Shown here: positions 1 through 5,439 of the stretch, piece after piece
Layout: every line of letters starts with the position of its first letter
Numbering within the stretch: position 1 is the stretch's first letter
DNA from: Chloroflexota bacterium
GTDB lineage: Bacteria > Chloroflexota > Dehalococcoidia > Lucifugimonadales > JAPUKM01
Direction of reading: 5' to 3'
DNA length: 8,088 nucleotides
Assembly (NCBI GenBank): GCA_027295645.1
Contig: JAPUKM010000168.1
Location: forward strand, 1 to 8,088
Program-made: the position numbers and the translations under genes
The notes under the pieces: generated by a model
Told to the model about the DNA's origin: nothing
The model's database searches: none
The model's input: only the letters and a program-made list of their open reading frames with translations

Positions 1-927
1 CGAAAAGAGCAAACTGAGCAGACCTACGGTGATGTAGCCTAACGGCACGATCACCACGTAATAGACGACGAACAGAAGAGCGTCGAGGACGAAGAAGGTC
101 ACGTTCAGGACCGGGTTCAGCACATCGAAGGAAAAAAGGAGAGCAACCAGCCATCCCACTGCAACCATCGTCGTGACAACACCGAACAGGACCGCGAACC
201 ACGGCGTTGACAGCCTGGCAGCTTGGTCCTCTGGCGTGGTTATACTGCCACGGATCTCCATCGCGTGGCTCAATGCCAGGGCGGAAAGTGCGGCGAAGAA
301 GAAGCTAACGGTGATGAGCATCTCCAATCCACGGCCGGTTTCCGGGTCGCCGGATGAACGCAGAGCCAATTCTGCCAAGACTAACCCAAGGATCACGGCC
401 ACCAGACCCACCACAAACGACGAGAAGACCTGGTCAAAGTGGATACGGGACTCGGCTAATTTATAGCCTCGCCGCCAGAGGTAGACTCCTCCTACCAGAG
501 TTACCTGGAGCGAGGAGAAAAACGTGTTGGCCAGCTGATCGCCCGCATGAGCAAACCAGCCTGGATCAAACAGCCCATACCCTCCGCCGTTCTCAAATCG
601 CGCCGTCGTCATCAGCACGATCATGAGATAAATCCCCGTGATCAGGTGCGCTTTCCTATCGCTCCAGTCCTGCCGTCCAAGGTTTACCGCCCCGAAATAG
701 CTGGCGGCCAGCACAATCAATATGCTGGGAAGGCTCAGCGGCACCTCAGTCCACCCTATCGCATCCGATTGGGCAAGCCATACGGCCCATAGGTAGACCC
801 AAAGCCCCTCTATAAGGAACACCAGCAGTAGAAGCGCATTAGCCAGATTGAACGAAAGGATCAGGCGGGTCAGCAAGAACTTCCCCGTTCCAGGAGATGC
901 TGTTGGTGGCCATTTGGGCGTGCTCAT
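1..927 (-). CDS. Multi-pass membrane protein of the MoxR-DUF58 operon (C-terminus beyond window)
   Basis: An uninterrupted frame of 309 codons runs from ATG at 927 off the left edge, so the C-terminus is missing. It begins MSTPKWPPTASPG and is extremely hydrophobic. By eye there are eight or nine membrane segments, near residues 20-50, 63-82, 94-109, 132-150, 167-189, 202-222, 243-266 and 273-308 (the last may be two helices). Charged, Gly-rich loops lie between them, for example residues 111-130. It starts 17 nt after the DUF58 stop with only a weak GGTGA upstream. An in-frame GTG at 948-946 overlaps the DUF58 stop (GTGA) and is an alternative, translationally coupled start. Known context: MoxR-DUF58 operons usually continue with a membrane protein carrying a C-terminal DUF4129 or transglutaminase-like domain. 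The diagnostic domain would lie outside the window, so the family is inferred from position only. Confidence 0.8.
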   Translation of the reverse strand, partial: MSTPKWPPTASPGTGKFLLTRLILSFNLANALLLLVFLIEGLWVYLWAVWLAQSDAIGWTEVPLSLPSILIVLAASYFGAVNLGRQDWSDRKAHLITGIYLMIVLMTTARFENGGGYGLFDPGWFAHAGDQLANTFFSSLQVTLVGGVYLWRRGYKLAESRIHFDQVFSSFVVGLVAVILGLVLAELALRSSGDPETGRGLEMLITVSFFFAALSALALSHAMEIRGSITTPEDQAARLSTPWFAVLFGVVTTMVAVGWLVALLFSFDVLNPVLNVTFFVLDALLFVVYYVVIVPLGYITVGLLSLLFS

Positions 928-944
928 GGAATCACCGAAGTGTG

Positions 945-2162
945 TCACTCAATGGTAATCGTTTGAAGCTCAGTCCAATCGACTTCATCAGAGACGGAGT
1001 AGATGGGCAGTCCCGAGGCGAACCTGGCTCCATTGCTAGCACCGATCTGCACAAGACCCACAGAATGCCCTGCGGACTGCAATTGTGTGAGGATCATTGT
1101 GGTGGATTCGTCAGGTACCGCCGTCACCACGAGAACAGCGGTACCCCAGCGGAGTCCCTTTCCCTGCGTTCTGAGGAGGCGGCTGATGGGAGTAGCTTCA
1201 AAGGGCCCTACGTCAGCCATCGCCTCCAGGATTAGGGAAAATTGATCGGGGTTCTGAGACGGAGGAACCTGTATGAGCCCGGAATTGAATCGACTTGGGC
1301 CGTTAACATAGACCCCCGTGGAGAGGCGATTCTCAAGAGCGTCGTTGGCTAGGGCGGTTGCGGTGAGCACACCCAACTCCAGAAGGTCGATCCTCGCATC
1401 GTACCGGGGGCGAGGGACAGTTCTCACGTCCAAGAAGATGACGAAGCTGGGGGTCGCGCTGACATCGTAAACTCGTGTCTGCAATCGACCAAGTCGTGCG
1501 CTGGCCTTCCAATGAATGTGCCTTAGGTCATCGCCGGCCAGGTACTCCCTGGTTCCCATTGGACGGGTTGTGTCAACAAGTGGATGCCGCTTCGCTCGAA
1601 TGCTCCCGTGCAGCTCTCTAGAAAGCGCTCTGGGGTAGATGACAGGCAAAACGCGAGGGTAGATTGTCAGATCGCCGTGAGGTTCAATCTCCGTTAACTG
1701 AGTGTACAGGCCAAACAGGTCACCGGAACGAATCGTACTGGGCCCAAAGTTGAAGTACCCCCTTCGGTCACATCGCAACGTATACTTTCTGGTAATGCGA
1801 TGGTACCAGCCTAGGGAGAAGTCGCTTCGGATGGTCGCCCGTCCGGGGTCGATGCTGCGATGACTCGCCTCCTCAAGGACAGTCACCTCTCGCGGAATCT
1901 CTTGCAGCACGGATACCCAGGGAAGTGGCAGGCCCTTCCAATTCGTGACGCGCACCACCAGCTCTACCGCATCGCCTGTAAACGCTCGGGAAGAGCTCAG
2001 AGCGAACTCACAATCCAAGCGAGTGAGACTGTAGTGAGCCCACAGGCGTGATACTCCTGCCAGGATGAAGAGCAGAACTGATATTAAGAGCAGTGGTACG
2101 GAGTTCAGGGGCCCGCTGGCAAGCAACAGGGCTGCAGCGATAAGGATCCAGTAGCTACCCAT
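945..2162 (-). CDS. DUF58 domain-containing protein
   Basis: This is a 405-aa protein. Two N-terminal hydrophobic stretches (about residues 4-16 and 21-38) look like a membrane hairpin, followed by a beta-rich region (about 60-170). The DUF58 signature is at about 205-225: REYLAGDD, then RHIHWKASARLG, matching the family pattern YxxGDxxRxIxWxxSAR. After it comes a von Willebrand A-like fold starting VIFLDV (241-246). The metal-site motif there is degenerate: DVRTV instead of DxSxS, as is common in this family. The ATG lies 6 nt after the moxR stop, with AGGCAG as a weak ribosome site, which suggests coupled translation. Family knowledge: DUF58 proteins are partners of MoxR ATPases in envelope-related or metal-insertion chaperone systems. 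The substrate here is unknown. The length is normal for the family and the gene looks intact. Confidence 0.93.
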   Translation of the reverse strand: MGSYWILIAAALLLASGPLNSVPLLLISVLLFILAGVSRLWAHYSLTRLDCEFALSSSRAFTGDAVELVVRVTNWKGLPLPWVSVLQEIPREVTVLEEASHRSIDPGRATIRSDFSLGWYHRITRKYTLRCDRRGYFNFGPSTIRSGDLFGLYTQLTEIEPHGDLTIYPRVLPVIYPRALSRELHGSIRAKRHPLVDTTRPMGTREYLAGDDLRHIHWKASARLGRLQTRVYDVSATPSFVIFLDVRTVPRPRYDARIDLLELGVLTATALANDALENRLSTGVYVNGPSRFNSGLIQVPPSQNPDQFSLILEAMADVGPFEATPISRLLRTQGKGLRWGTAVLVVTAVPDESTTMILTQLQSAGHSVGLVQIGASNGARFASGLPIYSVSDEVDWTELQTITIE

Positions 2163-2168
2163 GGCTGC

Positions 2169-3158
2169 CTATGCGTTAGTAATGTCCGAAACCTGTGTTT
2201 CTTGCTCAACCGGCACCGGCACAGATTCAAGGATATTGTCAACAATATCCTCGGCTATGCCCCCGCGGAGGCGGCTCTGAGGCTTTATCACAATTCGGTG
2301 GGAAAGTACGTAAGGAGCCATGGCTTTGACGTCATCCGGCTGCACGTATTCTCGTCCAGAGACAGCGGCTCTGGCCTGAGCGGCGTGGAAGAGTTGGACC
2401 ATCGCCCGAGGGCTGGCTCCAAGCTCTACTGCCGCGTCGGAGCGGGTAGCGTGGGCCAGGTTGATCACATACTCCTTTGTGGCCTCTGCTACGTGGACCC
2501 TACGAACAAGCCTCTGCATTTCTAGCAGATCCGCAGATTGGAGTACCGGCTCAAGTGCGTCAAGCTGATTCTCCTCCGTGAGCCGGGTCAGAATTTCTCT
2601 GTCCTCCTCAGAAGACGGGTACCCAAGCTTTATCCGTATCAGAAACCGATCGATCTGGGCCTCCGGCAGCGGAAAGGTCCCCTCCAATTCGATAGGGTTC
2701 TGAGTTGCCAGGACCAGGAAGGGTCGAGGCATCGCCATCGTCTCACCGTCCACCGTGATTTGGCGCTCTTCCATGGCCTCCAGCAGGGCAGACTGGGTAC
2801 GGGGCGTCGCCCGGTTGATCTCATCGATCAGCACTAGCTGGGCCATAATCGGGCCGGGCCGAAACTCGAACTCGGAAGTTTTCTGGTTGAACACGTGGGT
2901 GCCGGTGACGTCCGAGGGGAGCAGGTCAGGGGTCGATTGAATGCGGCGGACCGTGCAGCCGAGGGAGCGTGCGATAGCCTTGGCGAGTGTGGTCTTACCA
3001 ATGCCGGGGACGTCTTCAATAAGTACATGGCCCTCACAGAGGATAGCAATAAGGATCAGGGTCACAGCATGATCTTTGCCGACTATGACGCGCTCGACGT
3101 TCTCCCGAATTCTCGACGCAGCGGCCAAAACGTTTCCAATTTCCACCGGTGTCACCAT
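2169..3158 (-). CDS. MoxR-family AAA+ ATPase
   Basis: This is a 329-aa protein, full length for the family. In order: the MoxR N-terminal helix with VIVGKD (24-29); Walker A in EDVPGIGKTT (48-57); Walker B LVLIDEIN (108-115); sensor 1 ATQNP (151-155); the conserved LPEAQIDRF segment (164-172), which carries the arginine-finger region; and sensor 2 GASPR (247-251) in the helical lid. All the ATPase motifs are intact, so it should hydrolyse ATP. MoxR proteins are cytoplasmic chaperone-like ATPases that act with vWA or DUF58 partners; the partner is encoded directly downstream. The ATG at 3158 follows AGGGA about 9 nt upstream. It heads a minus-strand operon and is transcribed divergently from the hydrolase gene. 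Confidence 0.96.
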   Translation of the reverse strand: MVTPVEIGNVLAAASRIRENVERVIVGKDHAVTLILIAILCEGHVLIEDVPGIGKTTLAKAIARSLGCTVRRIQSTPDLLPSDVTGTHVFNQKTSEFEFRPGPIMAQLVLIDEINRATPRTQSALLEAMEERQITVDGETMAMPRPFLVLATQNPIELEGTFPLPEAQIDRFLIRIKLGYPSSEEDREILTRLTEENQLDALEPVLQSADLLEMQRLVRRVHVAEATKEYVINLAHATRSDAAVELGASPRAMVQLFHAAQARAAVSGREYVQPDDVKAMAPYVLSHRIVIKPQSRLRGGIAEDIVDNILESVPVPVEQETQVSDITNA

Positions 3159-3191
3159 CCTCAGATTCCCTGCATTGGAGAAAGCTAGTTT

Positions 3192-3197
3192 ACTATA
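3192..3197 (-). promoter_or_regulatory. Possible -10 element for the moxR operon
   Basis: On the minus strand the hexamer TATAGT (5 of 6 to TATAAT) lies 34 nt upstream of the moxR ATG, which would give a leader of roughly 25-30 nt. No convincing -35 is found 16-18 nt further upstream, so this is a weak call. Confidence 0.25.
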
Positions 3198-3419
3198 CTC
3201 CTGAAGGCGGCAGATGGTGGCAGATAGGAGGCGTGACCCACTGTCGGAAAGACAACCTCCACGTATTTGGCAGCCGTGACTGCACTGATTACCTGATCGA
3301 AACCGTTGGCCTTGTGTTACCTGGACGACCCCGATCCGACATATGTTGGGCTGACCGGTTTCCCATGTGAAACACTATGGCATCGAAGCGTTGGGTGCCA
3401 GGGCCTCTAAAGTTGCGTA

Positions 3420-3436
3420 GACTTCCTATGGGAGTC
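3420..3436. repeat. Short inverted repeat (7-bp stem, 3-nt loop)
   Basis: GACTTCC (3420-3426) pairs with GGGAGTC (3430-3436) around TAT, with one G-T wobble. It lies 13 nt before a second, stronger hairpin and upstream of the hydrolase promoter. Its function is unknown. Confidence 0.35.
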
Positions 3437-3449
3437 GTCTCGTCGAAGG

Positions 3450-3472
3450 ACCCTTTGGTGCACCCAAAGGGT
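3450..3472 (+). terminator. Perfect 9-bp hairpin with a weak T-rich tail, possible terminator
   Basis: ACCCTTTGG (3450-3458) pairs perfectly with CCAAAGGGT (3464-3472) around TGCAC. The centre GGTGCACC is itself an 8-bp palindrome. On the plus strand it is followed by GTTTGTTC, a poor but T-rich tail. No plus-strand gene is seen upstream, so it may shield the hydrolase promoter from read-through, or it may be a protein-binding dyad. On the minus strand no T tract follows. Confidence 0.35.
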
Positions 3473-3498
3473 GTTTGTTCGAACGGTCTGGCGTGGTA

Positions 3499-3527
3499 TT
3501 GAAAATGCAAGTCCGCATGACTAGAAT
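3499..3527 (+). promoter_or_regulatory. Sigma-70-type promoter for the alpha/beta hydrolase gene
   Basis: The -35 TTGAAA (3499-3504, 5 of 6 to TTGACA) is separated by exactly 17 nt from the -10 TAGAAT (3522-3527, 5 of 6 to TATAAT). Transcription should start near 3533-3535. That leaves about 14 nt before the ATG at 3548, or about 38 nt before the ATG at 3572 with its own ribosome site, which favours the downstream start. Confidence 0.65.
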
Positions 3528-3558
3528 CTGCGACACAGTATGATCCAATGAACCACAC

Positions 3559-3562
3559 GGAG
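3559..3562 (+). promoter_or_regulatory. Ribosome binding site that decides the hydrolase start
   Basis: GGAG lies 9 nt before the ATG at 3572. The upstream in-frame ATG at 3548 has no purine-rich site in front of it and lies close to the predicted transcription start. I therefore prefer 3572, although the frame is open from 3548. Confidence 0.5.
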
Positions 3563-3571
3563 AAAATCTCT

Positions 3572-4384
3572 ATGGCAGCGGCACTGATGGGGACCGATCA
3601 CTATGTCTACCGGCAAGATGGCAGAGTGTATCTGCACAAAATAGGCGGCGGAGAGCCACTGCTTTTCCTCCATCTCGTGGGCGCAAGCGGTTGGTCTTGG
3701 AGGAAAGTCGTCGATCAGTTTGCCATGCATTTTGAATGTTACGTCCTGGATCTCCCCGGATTCGACCACTCGGACATTCCTCCAAGGCAATACTCGATGG
3801 ACGACTATGCAACCGCCGTTCTCGATGTTATGGATGCTGCCGGGCTGGAGCAGACCGACATCATCGGAGCCCGCACCGGCGCCATCCTGGGCATGATTCT
3901 GGCAGCTGAGCATCCAGAGCGAGTGAAGAGGTTGGTATTGAATGGTCTGCCATATTGGGACAAAGAACACGGGCAGATCATCTGGGAAAAATTCTTCCTT
4001 CCCCAGTTTACGGACACAACATCGTATCACCTGCCTGTCAATCCTCTAACTACTTGGGAGGAGGACAGAGAGAAAAATCCCGCTCTGGATAGAGAAGCAT
4101 GGCAGAAGGCTCACGACATATTAGAGAAGAGCCGTCTCTGGAGCCGCCTGAGCGAGCAGGGCAATACCGGATATGATATCCAAGCGATCGGCCCTAAGGT
4201 GACACAACCCACCTTACTTCTCTTCGGAGAGAATGACGTACTTCGACGTAGCGAGCAACGTGCCCACAGCGACATAAAGGGCTCTATTCTTAAGACAATT
4301 GCCGGCTCTGGAGGGCTCACATTCGACGACCGACCCGAGGAATTTGTAGGAGAGGTGCTGGACTTTCTCGAGTCGAAACAGTGA
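3572..4384 (+). CDS. Alpha/beta-hydrolase-fold protein with replaced catalytic residues
   Basis: The protein is 270 aa from ATG 3572, or 278 aa from ATG 3548 (numbering below uses the longer form). The fold is clear: first strand PLLFLH (37-42), strand and turn YVLDLPGFDHSD (65-76), a DDYATAVLDVMDAAGL helix (85-100), nucleophile-elbow region DIIGARTGAILG (104-115), AAEHPERVKRLVLNG (119-133), a helical cap (about 135-205), strand TLLLFGENDV (222-231), and the C-terminal RPEEFVGEVLDFL (262-274). The catalytic set is unusual. The GxSxG elbow reads GARTG, with Arg109 in place of Ser. The family HG oxyanion motif reads HL (42-43). The usual GxGH reads GSGG, leaving no His near 256. Only the acid, Asp230 in GEND, remains. 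It is therefore probably not a classical serine hydrolase, and substrate and role are unknown. It is monocistronic with its own promoter. Confidence 0.9.
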   Translation: MAAALMGTDHYVYRQDGRVYLHKIGGGEPLLFLHLVGASGWSWRKVVDQFAMHFECYVLDLPGFDHSDIPPRQYSMDDYATAVLDVMDAAGLEQTDIIGARTGAILGMILAAEHPERVKRLVLNGLPYWDKEHGQIIWEKFFLPQFTDTTSYHLPVNPLTTWEEDREKNPALDREAWQKAHDILEKSRLWSRLSEQGNTGYDIQAIGPKVTQPTLLLFGENDVLRRSEQRAHSDIKGSILKTIAGSGGLTFDDRPEEFVGEVLDFLESKQ

Positions 4385-4388
4385 TTCA

Positions 4389-4407
4389 GCAGACCTACAG
4401 GGTCTGC
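4389..4407 (+). terminator. Hairpin just after the hydrolase stop, possible terminator
   Basis: GCAGACC (4389-4395) pairs perfectly with GGTCTGC (4401-4407) around TACAG, starting 5 nt after the stop codon. No T tract follows (CAACCAAGTT), so it is not a canonical intrinsic terminator. It may stabilise the mRNA 3' end. Confidence 0.35.
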
Positions 4408-4515
4408 CAACCAAGTTGATCTCGGGAACCCAAGGCCGTCGGGTGGCCGGTGTGGTGAACAGCCTATCGGTACGTAGTGGGGCCTCACACGTTGAACGCA
4501 CAGTCAACCTCCAGA

Positions 4516-4524
4516 TGTTAGAAT
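4516..4524 (+). promoter_or_regulatory. Extended -10 promoter for the DUF1059 operon
   Basis: TGTTAGAAT matches the extended -10 pattern TGnTAnnnT. The core TAGAAT is identical to the -10 of the hydrolase promoter. TTGAAC at 4492-4497 is 21 nt away, too far for a standard -35, so the TG extension would have to compensate. The predicted start is near 4531, about 22 nt before the ATG. Confidence 0.5.
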
Positions 4525-4537
4525 TGTTTACAGTTCT
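4520..4537. promoter_or_regulatory. Operator-like 18-bp dyad overlapping the -10
   Basis: The sequence AGAATTGTTTACAGTTCT has perfect dyad symmetry at 14 of 18 positions, in the form AGAAnTGTnnACAnTTCT. It covers most of the -10 hexamer and the predicted transcription start, where a repressor would block initiation. No regulator gene is in the window and I cannot assign it to a known family. Confidence 0.45.
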
Positions 4538-4540
4538 CAG

Positions 4541-4549
4541 AGGGAGGGG
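4541..4549 (+). promoter_or_regulatory. Very strong Shine-Dalgarno sequence for the DUF1059 gene
   Basis: AGGGAGGGG places GGAGG 5 nt before the ATG at 4553. It is the best ribosome site in the window and fixes the start of the short gene downstream. Confidence 0.75.
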
Positions 4550-4552
4550 CAT

Positions 4553-4732
4553 ATGCAGGACAGCGAAAGCACCAGGCAATGGCAGGTAACATGTGTGTGT
4601 GGATGGCGTACATCAGGAGCGAGAGGAGAAGTCGTCTCCGCCGTCATAGCTCACGGCCGAGATACCCACTCCCAGGACCTAACGGAAGAGCAGGCGATGT
4701 CACAGGCGGTGCCGATGCCGGCTGACGAGTGA
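4553..4732 (+). CDS. DUF1059-like small protein (59 aa)
   Basis: This gene encodes 59 residues beginning MQDSESTRQWQ and ending PMPADE. The core has the small Cys/His layout I associate with DUF1059: WQVTCVCGW (10-18), then GEVVSAVIAHGRDTH (25-39), then DLTEEQAM (42-49) and QAVP (51-54). Cys14 and Cys16 with His34 and His39 could form a metal site in the style of a small zinc finger, but this is inferred from spacing only. The length fits the family (about 50-60 aa). Support for a real gene comes from the excellent ribosome site, the extended -10 promoter and the GTGA overlap with the next gene. DUF1059 has no established function. Because its neighbour is translationally coupled, the two products may act together. 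Confidence 0.85.
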   Translation: MQDSESTRQWQVTCVCGWRTSGARGEVVSAVIAHGRDTHSQDLTEEQAMSQAVPMPADE

Positions 4733-5292
4733 CCGCTATGCAGGGTGATAAGCCCTCTCAAGACATCGACTCGATGCCGGGACCACTATCTGAAGCACCG
4801 TGGTCACCGGATTTTGTGATGCAGGCAATCGAGATTTTGCCCGTCTTTCTGCGAAAGGGACACCTCTGGTCACTGTGTCCCGAGCACGCAGACTCGTTCG
4901 TTGTAGCGTGGCCGGTAGGCGCGCAGCCGGAAAAGATAACTGAGCAGGCAATGGTGCACCTTGGCATGCAGCCTACAGTGCTCCACTCGACATCGTGGCG
5001 GCAAGCCGGCAAAGAGTTAGTGCTGACTTACATCGCCGTCGTTCCGCCAAGCTCAGTGCCGCCGCCGTCTTGGCAGATCGTGGAAATCGCGCGTTCAGAA
5101 CTGGCGCGTGGCGATGCGACAGCTCCTCCATCGTCCATCGGCGTGGCACAGGTGCAGGAGCATGCGCTGCGCCATTTGGCTTGGCTCAGAAAAGATGACC
5201 CGGCGATTGCGAGACTACTCGACGGCTGGTCGCTAGTGCTCGCTGATTACGTCCCGGAGCCGTTCCGGGCACTCGGCGGCCTGGCCCTGTGA
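4729..5292 (+). CDS. Conserved-type hypothetical protein, translationally coupled to the DUF1059 gene
   Basis: The protein has 187 residues from a GTG at 4729 that overlaps the preceding stop (GTGA). An ATG at 4738 is the alternative start (184 aa). Neither has a good Shine-Dalgarno, so re-initiation after the DUF1059 gene is likely. It is soluble, with no signal peptide or membrane segment. Visible parts are an N-terminal helical region (about 28-45), a beta-rich middle with VLHSTSWR (84-91) and ELVLTYIAVVPP (96-107), a Ser/Pro-rich linker (108-114), and a helical C-terminus with VQEHALRHLAWLRKDDPA and the tail DYVPEPFRALGG. The middle is loosely reminiscent of a Nudix-like beta sheet, but no Nudix box (GX5EX7REUXEEXGU) is present. 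I do not recognise the family. Base composition matches its neighbours and the gene looks intact. Confidence 0.85.
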   Translation: MTAMQGDKPSQDIDSMPGPLSEAPWSPDFVMQAIEILPVFLRKGHLWSLCPEHADSFVVAWPVGAQPEKITEQAMVHLGMQPTVLHSTSWRQAGKELVLTYIAVVPPSSVPPPSWQIVEIARSELARGDATAPPSSIGVAQVQEHALRHLAWLRKDDPAIARLLDGWSLVLADYVPEPFRALGGLAL

Positions 5293-5401
5293 CGCTGCAC
5301 CGTTCGAACGCTACCCCGGTGTGGCCGATTGCCATCTGTCACACGTTGTGAGGCCTCATGCGCCGCCAACATGCAAGGGGTAGGGTAACCAAAGGGACTT
5401 C

Positions 5402-5418
5402 GGACTCACCGTGACTCC
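5402..5418. repeat. Imperfect inverted repeat between convergent genes
   Basis: GGACTCAC and GTGACTCC face each other around one base, with one internal mismatch. The repeat lies 22 nt past the LLM oxidoreductase stop and 109 nt past the unknown gene, in a 147-bp convergent spacer. On the plus strand a loosely T-rich stretch follows (GGTTCTTGTT). It could be a shared terminator, but the hairpin would have almost no loop, so this is weak. The same spacer holds two 10-bp palindromes, CGTTCGAACG (5301-5310) and TGAGGCCTCA (5349-5358). Confidence 0.25.
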
Positions 5419-5439
5419 ACTGGAAGGTTCTTGTTATCG

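Larger units (their letters stand above)
3159..3547. other. Divergent intergenic region, no supported gene
   Basis: This is the 389-bp spacer between the moxR start and the hydrolase ORF. Short open frames exist on both strands (plus 3149-3370, minus 3289-3558). They lack ribosome sites and recognisable composition and overlap real gene starts, so I do not call them. The spacer holds a weak moxR -10, a close direct repeat GGCAGAT on either side of GGT near 3208-3225, two hairpins (3420-3436 and 3450-3472), and the rightward promoter at 3499-3527. Confidence 0.6.

Noticed and set aside
173..792. Overlapping plus-strand frames of 81-97 codons
   Set aside because: They are antisense to the continuous minus-strand membrane-protein frame (1-927), which explains the whole region.
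3476..3484. GTTCGAA resembling a tRNA T-loop
   Set aside because: The flanking bases do not form a T-stem, and no acceptor, D or anticodon arm can be drawn around it. It is simply a small palindrome.
3289..3558. 89-codon minus-strand frame in the divergent spacer
   Set aside because: It has no Shine-Dalgarno, its start overlaps the hydrolase start, and it crosses both hairpins and the plus promoter. The protein shows no recognisable pattern.
3521..4030. 169-codon open frame on the minus strand
   Set aside because: It is antisense to the alpha/beta-hydrolase gene and runs over its promoter. Its composition is typical of a shadow frame.
3572..4384. Reading the hydrolase as a frameshifted pseudogene
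   Set aside because: The frame is continuous and full length, with all structural elements in order. Only the catalytic positions differ, which points to a variant protein rather than decay.
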